A DNA stretch of 64,000 bases, taken from NCBI RefSeq assembly GCF_900182915.1, contig NZ_FXUG01000003.1, positions 434,001 to 498,000 of the forward strand. The letters run 5' to 3'. Below are positions 46,106-53,588 of the stretch, piece by piece (the first letter of the stretch is position 1; each line of letters starts with the position of its first letter). The position numbers were made by a program, and so were the translations under genes. The DNA comes from Neorhodopirellula lusitana. Its GTDB lineage: Bacteria > Planctomycetota > Planctomycetia > Pirellulales > Pirellulaceae. The notes under the pieces were generated by a model that saw nothing but the letters and a program-made list of their open reading frames with translations, did not search any database and was not told the origin of the DNA.

Positions 46106-47644
46106 CTAGGGTTGAAAGTCATCGCTACGAAACGGACGGGCCGGCAATCCAGCCTCGTTAACCAGATTCACACTTGGCTTACCCGCAAACGCATATCGCA
46201 CATACAACGGCGAAGACAATTCAGACGAACGGAGTTTGACCGTATTCCCGTCTAGCTTTGCTTCGGCACGAACCCATTTCTGTGACTCGTCGGCCAACCA
46301 GAACCCCATCGGATCGGCACCGTCGGTTGTCTTTAGACCGTTTGCATTGGTGAAGTGAACAACCAATTCACCTCCGTCGCGATCAACCTTCTGCATGACG
46401 GGGCCTTCCGCCACCACATCCATCGCCAACACATCCCGCTGAGCAAGCAGTGCGAGCCGCTTCCCCACCGGCAACTTGTCCTTGGGATGAACATTCTTGA
46501 CGTCCCCTAAATCGATCGTATTGGCAACCGACACATGGGGAAGATCGAGTGTTTGCAGCTGCGATTCCCGCATCCAAGCCCAAGAATGGGCGTCGGGGCT
46601 TTCCGCATCGACGGCCCGTGGCCCAGTTGGCAGCTTTTTACCGAAATAGCCGGGCAACATCACAACAAGAAAATGGAGGTCGTCATTCCCCCACTCTTGC
46701 CGATATCGTTTGATCCATTCCTTCATCACGTCGCCATAGATCAACATTCCGGAATTGCGCGAAAACCAAGGCTTCTTCAACATCCCGGCCATCGACTGCG
46801 TATTGCGTTCGCCTTGGTACCAAACCAGCCCACGGCAAGCGTACGGAGCAAGCGGGTGCATCATCGCGTTGTAGAGAATGTTGGTCTGGCGACGAAGAAA
46901 GATGTCTTCACCGCCCTTCCATGGCCTTGGCCCATCCAAAATGCGTTGAATGTTCTGGCGAGTTTCCTCGTCAGCGTCGAACTCATCCATCATCGTCTTG
47001 AAGTGCGGCACCGACTCCGTCATGTCACGGGGCATCCACGCCTCCAACGAAGAACTGCCCCAGGCGGTAAGAATGATACCGACCGGAGCTTCAATGGCTT
47101 CTTCAAGGAAATACGCGAATCCAAACGCGACAGCACTGCTGGGCACCTCGACTTTCCATGTTCCACCACAGGTTTCCGCTTCTTCGAAGCTAACCGTATT
47201 TTTAACGTGGAAGCTGCGGATATTTTTCGCTGATGACTCGAGGTCCTTCAGCTCCTGAATCCCCCCGTACCCCATTTGCATGTTGGATTGCCCCGAACAA
47301 ATCCAAACATCACCAACGACAACATCGTCGAACTGAATCCCAGAGGTCTCGGAACCGGCGGATATCGTCATCGCCGCACCTTCAAAACTAGCCGGCATCG
47401 GATCGAGCGTCACCTTCCAATGACTGGAAGAATCCACCACCGCGGTCTTGGTTTGCCCAGCAATCCTAACAGTGACCGTTTCACCGGGATCTGCTGTTCC
47501 CCATACCGGAACTGGCATGTCACGTTGCAACACCATGTGATCCTGAAACAACGAAGCCGGTCTTATTTCGGCACTGGCGTTTCCCAGCGAACCGAAACCC
47601 AAGCAGACCAACCACAGTAAAACACGATTCATATTCATCGGCAC
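46106..47644 (-). CDS. Secreted sialate-O-acetylesterase-type (SASA) esterase
   Basis: 512 residues. Signal peptide about 1-25 (NRVLLWLVCLGFGSLGNASA); Met3-Asn-Met5 gives alternative starts at 47638 and 47632. N-terminal jelly-roll (SLFQDHMVLQRDMPVPVWGTA), SGNH-type catalytic domain with VWICSGQSNMQ (Ser120), AWGSSSLEAWMP, WYQGERN, and the Asp-x-x-His box LGDVKNVHPKDK near 385; C-terminal beta domain ends LPARPFRSDDFQP. Proteins of this family remove O-acetyl groups from sugars; in planctomycete loci the target is probably an acetylated polysaccharide rather than sialic acid. It is a paralogue of the esterase half of the 38681-42508 fusion and shows the natural end of that module. It lies 272 bases downstream of a sulfatase with a hairpin in between. 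Confidence 0.9.
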   Translation of the reverse strand: MPMNMNRVLLWLVCLGFGSLGNASAEIRPASLFQDHMVLQRDMPVPVWGTADPGETVTVRIAGQTKTAVVDSSSHWKVTLDPMPASFEGAAMTISAGSETSGIQFDDVVVGDVWICSGQSNMQMGYGGIQELKDLESSAKNIRSFHVKNTVSFEEAETCGGTWKVEVPSSAVAFGFAYFLEEAIEAPVGIILTAWGSSSLEAWMPRDMTESVPHFKTMMDEFDADEETRQNIQRILDGPRPWKGGEDIFLRRQTNILYNAMMHPLAPYACRGLVWYQGERNTQSMAGMLKKPWFSRNSGMLIYGDVMKEWIKRYRQEWGNDDLHFLVVMLPGYFGKKLPTGPRAVDAESPDAHSWAWMRESQLQTLDLPHVSVANTIDLGDVKNVHPKDKLPVGKRLALLAQRDVLAMDVVAEGPVMQKVDRDGGELVVHFTNANGLKTTDGADPMGFWLADESQKWVRAEAKLDGNTVKLRSSELSSPLYVRYAFAGKPSVNLVNEAGLPARPFRSDDFQP

Positions 47645-47718
47645 TCATCACCCGGAACAATTGACACACTCGACAAACCGTACCCCGTTCAGCCTTAAAA
47701 GACTTAGACAGGGCAAGA

Positions 47719-47737
47719 CTGAAGTAGTGTACTTCAG
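47719..47737. promoter_or_regulatory. Perfect 8-bp hairpin CTGAAGTA-GTG-TACTTCAG
   Basis: Arms 47719-47726 and 47730-47737, 3-base loop. It sits between the sulfatase at 47917 and the SASA start at 47644, 75 bases upstream of the latter. It could be an operator or a terminator; no T run follows on either strand. Confidence 0.45.
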
Positions 47738-47916
47738 CCGGCGTCCTCCAACACGACTGAGCTTGCCTGAATTCGCCGACAGGGATTCACGCAACCGCCT
47801 GTGCCCGAAGCAACCGACGAACGTCAAGAAGCAGCCAGGCAACCACAGCCAGCCGTTACCCAAAGCACGGCTTGCTGTGATTTCACGAATTCAAAACACC
47901 CAAGCTTGGGAATCGG

Positions 47917-49758
47917 CTAGCGATTCCCGACCGTCCGACCAGGACGACCGCTTCGCTGAGGAGGGATGCGTCCAAAGTCGGGATCGAAAACCGGAACGCC
48001 CATTCCTTGTGGCGTCTGCCAACCTTCGAATGGACGGTCAGTGATGTAGGCATAGTAAGGCGTTGCGGTCAGATCCGGACCGATAAACACTGGCGCCAAC
48101 CGTGTAATGCCTTTCTTAAGCGTTACTTTGAACGTGACTTCTTTGGCACCTTCAGGAATATCCATGATCTCGTTTGTATCGCCAATCACCACACGTGCTT
48201 GCTTGTAGTCAAACGCTTTCCCATAGGTACCGTCGTTGATTCCCTTGTCAGCTTCCACGGGCCAGCGACGCAGCGAGATTTCGTAGTCTCCATCATGCTC
48301 CACTTCCACCGCCCAGAACGACTCTTCGGCCACCAATCCTCGAATCACGTGCGATTGATCCCATGGCGGCAACTTGTCGATCAACCAGTCATGTGACGAT
48401 AGCGAAACGATCGGCGAATGATCCGACCCAATCACCATATAACTCGTCAAATCATGTTCTTGAGAAACATCGTTCCAGAACCCGTCGTACTGGTCGCGCA
48501 AACGCTTGAGCACTTCGGGATATTGCTGAGCCACGTCGTTAGTCTGCTTGGGATCATCTTGCAAATCGTAAAGTTCGACGCCGTTCACCAACCGCCAACG
48601 GTCTGTCATCACAGCGCACTTGCGGTACTTAATCGGGTCCACCACACGCTGCGATTCCACCACCAGTCCACGCTCAACCCACTCTTTGCCATCGGTATAG
48701 ATCAACTCGCCAATGTCGCTTCCATCAAACTTAATCTCAGGGGCATCCAACCCACACAATTCAATGAAAGTCGGCAGGACATCGACATGAGCGGTCAATC
48801 GCTCGACTGATTTCCCTGCTTCGATTTTCCCGTTTGGCCAGCGGATCATGAACGGAACCCTATGCCCACCTTCGTACTCCGAAGTTTTCGAACCACGCAT
48901 TCCGCCGTCGTAACCGCGTCCTTCCTTCACGCCTGCCGCTGTCCCATTGTCGGTCATGAAAACAAGAACCGTATTGTCAGCAAGCCCTTCTTCGTCAAGC
49001 AACGCTATCAACTTCGCCATGTTCTCGTCGACGTTCGTGATCATCCCGTAAAACTCGGGCAATGAGACCTGCGGGTTGCCCTCATAGGGTTTGACATACT
49101 TCTCTGGACAAACATAAGGAGCGTGCGGCGCGTTGGTCGCGATGTAAGCGAAGAACGGCTTATCCTTATTGTCCTTGATGAACTTCATCCCTTCATCGAA
49201 CCAAATGTCCGTGCAGTAGCCATCAAATCGCTGAAGCTTGCCGTTGACAATGTAGGTATCGTCAAAATAGTCGTTCCCCCAATAGTCAGGGGCCTGACCG
49301 ACGCCACCCGCGCCGTGATAAACACAGTGCTGGAAACCACGATCTTCCGGGCGATATGGATAGCAATCGCCGAGGTGCCACTTACCAAACATCCCCGTGG
49401 CATAGCCGTTGTCTTCAAACACATTCGCCATCGTGACTTCACGACGACGCAGCATGCTACGTCCTTGAACGGTATGCCAAACACCTACGCGATCCGAATA
49501 GCGTCCCGTCATCAAAGCCGAACGAGTCGGGGCACAGGTTGGATCCACATGAAAGTTATTGAGCAACGTGCTTTGCCGACTGAGCTTGTCGATATTGGGA
49601 GTCTGAATAGCAGGATTGCCCGTGAATCCAAAATCGCCGTAGCCCTGGTCATCGGTGATCACAATCACGACGTTGGGCTTGGCATCTTCCGCCGTAAGCG
49701 TGGACGCGGTCGGCAGCAGCATCACCAATGCGGCGGCTATCTGTTTGAGTGGGTTCAT
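47917..49758 (-). CDS. Secreted sulfatase (type I), [10 protein letters not shown] subgroup
   Basis: 613 residues with signal peptide [20 protein letters not shown] cut near LTA. Metal site [20 protein letters not shown], formylglycine motif CAPTR with Cys75, [73 protein letters not shown] and [10 protein letters not shown]. The C-terminal domain ([48 protein letters not shown]) matches that of the 32742 sulfatase segment by segment, so the two arose by duplication. A Pro/Arg-rich tail ([19 protein letters not shown]) is specific to this copy. Expected to act on a sulfated polysaccharide outside the cytoplasm. Possible transcription from its own promoter in the 193-base gap upstream. Confidence 0.92.
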   Translation of the reverse strand: MNPLKQIAAALVMLLPTASTLTAEDAKPNVVIVITDDQGYGDFGFTGNPAIQTPNIDKLSRQSTLLNNFHVDPTCAPTRSALMTGRYSDRVGVWHTVQGRSMLRRREVTMANVFEDNGYATGMFGKWHLGDCYPYRPEDRGFQHCVYHGAGGVGQAPDYWGNDYFDDTYIVNGKLQRFDGYCTDIWFDEGMKFIKDNKDKPFFAYIATNAPHAPYVCPEKYVKPYEGNPQVSLPEFYGMITNVDENMAKLIALLDEEGLADNTVLVFMTDNGTAAGVKEGRGYDGGMRGSKTSEYEGGHRVPFMIRWPNGKIEAGKSVERLTAHVDVLPTFIELCGLDAPEIKFDGSDIGELIYTDGKEWVERGLVVESQRVVDPIKYRKCAVMTDRWRLVNGVELYDLQDDPKQTNDVAQQYPEVLKRLRDQYDGFWNDVSQEHDLTSYMVIGSDHSPIVSLSSHDWLIDKLPPWDQSHVIRGLVAEESFWAVEVEHDGDYEISLRRWPVEADKGINDGTYGKAFDYKQARVVIGDTNEIMDIPEGAKEVTFKVTLKKGITRLAPVFIGPDLTATPYYAYITDRPFEGWQTPQGMGVPVFDPDFGRIPPQRSGRPGRTVGNR

Positions 49759-49951
49759 CAGTTTCTCGTTGAACGGAAAATCGGTTGGAGTGAAGTTCTT
49801 TTCTGAGTCTCAAGGCGCGGCTCTGACCTGAAAGCACTGGCCAAAAAGCAATTGCCTGAAATCCGAGTCCAATTGAGATGCTGCTGCCCCGCCTACGTGC
49901 TACGCCCCGCCAGCTTTCACCGGCGAGCAATCGGTTGACACCGTTGACGCT

Positions 49952-50710
49952 CTACTCGGCAAGCACATCCGAAATCACGCGTACGACCTCATCGCCTTGA
50001 GCGGTTGTCCCGACTTGGTTGTAGTGGACGTTCCCTGGCTTGGACCACCACTTCTCGTGATTCGGCTTGGTGACGGCAAACAGATCGTTGATCTTGATCT
50101 CAGGATATTTCCCGAGCACTTCAATCGCCGCAGCATTAAACTTTTCGGAGTCGCCCACGTTCCGTCCGGGTTCGTTTTCGGGCACGGGCGTGGTCGTCGC
50201 GAAGATCAACTTCGCATTGGGTGCGAGTTGTTTCAGGTACGACACGATCTCATCTAGGTTCTTTTGATAGTCTTCGATCGACGAGACCTGTTTGCCGTTT
50301 ACCTTGTCGAGCTTATTCGCCGCAAGGTACTTGATGTCATGCAGCCCAACGTTGAAGTGGATCACGTCCCACTGGAACGACCAAGGGTCTTCCAGCTTCT
50401 CGTCTCGCATGACTTCGTGCATGCGAATCATCTTCGCGATGAACGTACTTGAGTCGCCACCGTTGCAATGAAGCCGGTAGACGTTGGCCTTTCCAGCTAG
50501 CTTCGCTCGCACGTGCGATGTGTAACCGATCGAGATCGAATCACCGTAGATCAGGACATTTGGCAGAGCTGGATCATTTTCGACGAAGCCGAACATAGGT
50601 CTCGTCGTCGCTTGCTTACCGACTAGCTGGTTCCATGCATCACGGGCCGTTTCGGCCTGAACTGAAACAGTACACAACACGAAAACCAGTGACAACGGAA
50701 GGCTTTTCAT
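49952..50710 (-). CDS. Secreted SGNH/GDSL-type hydrolase
   Basis: 252 residues from the ATG at 50708-50710 (signal peptide MKSLPLSLVFVLCTVSVQAE); an ATG four codons upstream (50722) is possible. SGNH blocks: block I NVLIYGDSISIGYT (Ser58), block II Gly in CNGGDSSTF, block III FNVGLHDIKY where the usual GxND Asn-Asp is replaced by GLHD, and block V near the end in NVHYNQVGTTAQGD (the usual DxxH is replaced by NVHY, with His kept). A carbohydrate-esterase role (deacetylation) is the common assignment for such proteins in glycan loci. It lies downstream of the 50964 sulfatase after a gap with a hairpin, and upstream of the 49758 sulfatase. Confidence 0.85.
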   Translation of the reverse strand: MKSLPLSLVFVLCTVSVQAETARDAWNQLVGKQATTRPMFGFVENDPALPNVLIYGDSISIGYTSHVRAKLAGKANVYRLHCNGGDSSTFIAKMIRMHEVMRDEKLEDPWSFQWDVIHFNVGLHDIKYLAANKLDKVNGKQVSSIEDYQKNLDEIVSYLKQLAPNAKLIFATTTPVPENEPGRNVGDSEKFNAAAIEVLGKYPEIKINDLFAVTKPNHEKWWSKPGNVHYNQVGTTAQGDEVVRVISDVLAE

Positions 50711-50869
50711 CGACACAAGCATTGATCGCCTATTCGGTGGGTGGGAGAGAGGCGGGGCGGGAGGCTTCTTTTTAACGGGCCGTCGACCGCCCTCAGAATT
50801 CCTGAGAACGGCACGATTGCGAGTATGGATCGACGACGCAAAACATGCTTACGATCATAAACCGAGTTC

Positions 50870-50889
50870 GAAAGCCGTGTCGGGCTTTC
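50870..50889 (-). terminator. Hairpin downstream of the 50964 sulfatase gene
   Basis: GAAAGCC (50870-50876), 6-base loop, GGCTTTC (50883-50889), located 75 bases past the sulfatase stop on the minus strand. A smaller CTCAG/CTGAG stem lies at about 50792-50806. No clear T run, so terminator function is tentative. Confidence 0.4.
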
Positions 50890-50963
50890 CGGAATTGTTA
50901 CGGCGGACTACTTCCGCGAACGGTTTTAGACGCTTCGCAAACTCAAGTAATCCCCTCTGATGA

Positions 50964-52349
50964 CTAGTGCTCAATTTCTCCCCGCAAGCGTGAAAAGCAC
51001 GATTCCGGGGCGCTCGTTGGTAGCGTTTCTTTCCAAACATGAATTTGCTTTGTCAGCTGATCGACCGTTTCGGGGTTCGCTGCGGCGACATCGGTCGTCT
51101 CCGCCCAATCAGCTTCGATGTCGTAAAGCTCCGCCTTCCCGAGCTTTTCGTTAAGCAGCAATTTCCATTTCCCAATACGAATTCCCTGGTGAGGCCAGAG
51201 CTCATCATGATTGCGTGCTGGAGCCCATTCCCAAAAGATGGGTTTTGTTCGTTCGAACGACTCTCCTCGAAACGCCGGCATCAAGTCTTCACCATCGGGC
51301 TGATACCCCGAGGGCATTTTCCCGCCGGCCAGAGTCACGAACGTCGGCAACAGATCGACCGCGGTCAAAACGGTATCTCGGTCAGTCTTGTTGGCCGGAA
51401 CCACGCCAGGCCAGCGAACGATGAACGGCACTCGCACGCCGCCTGAATAGAGCGAACGCTTTTGTCCTTTCAGATTGCCCTTTTCGCCAACTGAATAGTA
51501 CGAGCCCAAACCCGGGCCAGTTGAATTGTCATATTGCTCTTTCTTCTTGCTGGTAAATTCAGGGCCGTTATCCGACGAGAAAATCACCAGTGTGTTTTCG
51601 TCGAGGCCGTTTGCTTTCAGAGTGTCCAGCACGCTACCGACTCCGGCGTCAGCTTCCGCCACCACCGCGGCATAGACCTGTTTCTGTTCATCAAGATGCT
51701 CGAACTGCTTCAAGTATTTTTCCTGAGGATAGTGAGGCGTATGTGTTTCATGGAGCCACAGATTGATGAAGAACGGTTGATCCTTGTGTCGCTGGATGAA
51801 GTCGACCGCACGGGAACAAGTCTCGGCCGTCGGCATTTGCTCAGTGTCCTTGCCAGGCAAGTTGAACGCACCGAACTCGTCGTATCCGTAAGCAGTCGGC
51901 ATCGGCCCATCAGGAGTTTGATCGTTACTCAGGTGCCACTTGCCAAAGTGCGCCGTCGCGTAGCCCGCATCCTTCAACATTCGTGGCAACATCGGTGCCT
52001 GCGGATCAAGCCAGTCCGGCATGCCAGCTCGCACGTGATGTGCGACCGTAGCGAAGTGTTGATGAACGCAATGTCGTGCCGGGAATTGGCCGGTCATCAC
52101 CGCCGTACGACTCGGTGAACACACCGGATGGTCAACGGTGAAGTCTTGGAAGTCAGTGCCCTCTTTCGCCATGCGATCAAGTCGCGGCGTTTTGCAGAAG
52201 GTGCTGCCATGAATGCCAAGATCGCCATATCCCCAGTCATCGGCAAAAATGAAAACGACGTTGGGTTTGTCCGCAGCCTGCACGATACTCGTGCAAAGCA
52301 AGTCTGTGCACAGCAGTGCCAGCAAACCAATTGTTACTCTTCGGACCAT
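50964..52349 (-). CDS. Secreted sulfatase (type I)
   Basis: 461 residues, among the shorter sulfatases here. Signal peptide MVRRVTIGLLALLCTDLLCT cut near VQA. Metal site PNVVFIFADDWGYGDLGIHG, formylglycine motif CSPSR with Cys77 in DHPVCSPSRTAVMTGQFPAR, then TAHFGKWHLSNDQTPDGP, FINLWLHETHTPHYPQEKY and IFSSDNGPEFTSKKKEQ. No accessory domain; it ends soon after the ADWAETTDVAAANPE segment that normally closes the sulfatase fold. Its start lies 16 bases inside the end of the GHL15-type gene, so translation is probably coupled. With the upstream EF-hand sulfatase (70-base gap to the GHL15 gene) it forms the tightest operon-like block of the region. Confidence 0.92.
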   Translation of the reverse strand: MVRRVTIGLLALLCTDLLCTSIVQAADKPNVVFIFADDWGYGDLGIHGSTFCKTPRLDRMAKEGTDFQDFTVDHPVCSPSRTAVMTGQFPARHCVHQHFATVAHHVRAGMPDWLDPQAPMLPRMLKDAGYATAHFGKWHLSNDQTPDGPMPTAYGYDEFGAFNLPGKDTEQMPTAETCSRAVDFIQRHKDQPFFINLWLHETHTPHYPQEKYLKQFEHLDEQKQVYAAVVAEADAGVGSVLDTLKANGLDENTLVIFSSDNGPEFTSKKKEQYDNSTGPGLGSYYSVGEKGNLKGQKRSLYSGGVRVPFIVRWPGVVPANKTDRDTVLTAVDLLPTFVTLAGGKMPSGYQPDGEDLMPAFRGESFERTKPIFWEWAPARNHDELWPHQGIRIGKWKLLLNEKLGKAELYDIEADWAETTDVAAANPETVDQLTKQIHVWKETLPTSAPESCFSRLRGEIEH

Positions 52350-53518
52350 TCGATTTTCCCTTCTCGTTTTTCGAGATTCAATGTCACACGGGCATGTTCA
52401 AACTCACGGCGGAAGTTCCATCCGTCGCGTTGGGCACGGCCTTTGGGCGGCCCCAGCTTCCGGGCGTACTCGGGATAGTCAACCAGTTGACCGTCCTCGA
52501 TGCTGTACCCCCATCCATAACAAAAGTAGCTATTCTCTCTCGCGCCGATCAAATAACACGCCAACGGGTACGTCATCGAATTCCGGGCGATCGCTTCCTT
52601 CTCAGCAGGCGGCTTCGCCATGAACTTCTTGTTGAGCCAATTGATGTCGTGATCAGGCCACGCCTTGTAGAGCACAATCTTTCCAGCGTCGGCTGCTTCA
52701 TTCGCCATCCGCCAATAGGCCAACATGTCTTCCTTAGTCACCGAACTGAGTTGGTCGAAGTGCTCGATTTGGGCACCATCGGCATATGGCAAGAACTCTG
52801 TTCCGGCAACCGCGTTTCCATCCGGACCGCCCGCCTTGGAACGAAAGCCGTTGTAAATCAGAAGACGCTCACCCCCCATGATTGCCTTGGTTTGCTTCAT
52901 CATCTCGATCGCAGCGGCATCCAGATCGCTCGCCTTGTCCATGCCGCCAAAGCCTTTGCGCAACCACAACGGACGTTTCGCTTGGGAGATCGCATCCATG
53001 AACACGCCGTCGAATTCAAATTCATTGACAGCACCGCCAATCGTACTCGACCACCACTGACGCACATCGGGATTCAAAAGGTTGTACTGATAGACCGGCG
53101 TCGAGCCATGCTTCGCCTTCAACAAAGGCTCACCTGAATCGCTATCCCGCAGCGTCCAGTCTTCGGGGTGTGTTTCGGCAAAATTGAAGTTGTACGAAGT
53201 GAACGGCCAGGCAATCAACGTATTCCAGTACATCAATACCTTCGCGTTTGGATTCGCGGCCTTGATTCGCTGGGCATCCGCCGCTGCAACTCGCTCGGGG
53301 TGTTCTGGATTCGTGAGGCGACCATGAGCTTTTTCGAGACAGATAAAACTTGACAGCCGAGCAGCCGCCTTCACTTCCTGATCTGTCATTTGCCGCTTGC
53401 TGCCAAAATGCAGGTACACGGGCACGCTATCCCACGAAAATTCAGGCATCTGAGAATACCCAGGCATCGCCCAAACACTCGATAACAACAGGATCGTCAG
53501 CACCAAGGCTTTGTTCAT
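52334..53518 (-). CDS. Secreted putative glycoside hydrolase, GHL15-type
   Basis: 394 residues from the ATG at 53516-53518 (signal peptide MNKALVLTILLLSSVWAMPG, cut near YSQ); an ATG at 53560 adds 14 residues. The TIM-barrel-like sequence PVYLHFGSKRQMTDQEVKAA, SSFICLEKAHGR, ANPNAKVLMYWNTLIAWPF, YNLLNPDVRQWW and FEFDGVFMDAISQAKRP matches my memory of the hypothetical glycosyl-hydrolase family 15 (PF14885). The D in DGVFMDA is the expected catalytic-type acidic residue at the end of a barrel strand. Substrate not established for the family. Sandwiched between two sulfatases and overlapping the downstream one by 16 bases, it probably cleaves the backbone or a side chain of the same sulfated glycan. 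Confidence 0.82.
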   Translation of the reverse strand: MNKALVLTILLLSSVWAMPGYSQMPEFSWDSVPVYLHFGSKRQMTDQEVKAAARLSSFICLEKAHGRLTNPEHPERVAAADAQRIKAANPNAKVLMYWNTLIAWPFTSYNFNFAETHPEDWTLRDSDSGEPLLKAKHGSTPVYQYNLLNPDVRQWWSSTIGGAVNEFEFDGVFMDAISQAKRPLWLRKGFGGMDKASDLDAAAIEMMKQTKAIMGGERLLIYNGFRSKAGGPDGNAVAGTEFLPYADGAQIEHFDQLSSVTKEDMLAYWRMANEAADAGKIVLYKAWPDHDINWLNKKFMAKPPAEKEAIARNSMTYPLACYLIGARENSYFCYGWGYSIEDGQLVDYPEYARKLGPPKGRAQRDGWNFRREFEHARVTLNLEKREGKIEWSEE

Positions 53519-53588
53519 TTTCAATCGGCTAACAGATGAGGGATTAACGGAACACATCAATATTGAAACAGCGAATCACGACCCAACG

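Noticed and set aside
47648-47863. 71-codon minus-strand frame between sulfatase and SASA genes
   Set aside because: It spans the hairpin at 47719-47737, and has no family pattern or ribosome site; likely chance.
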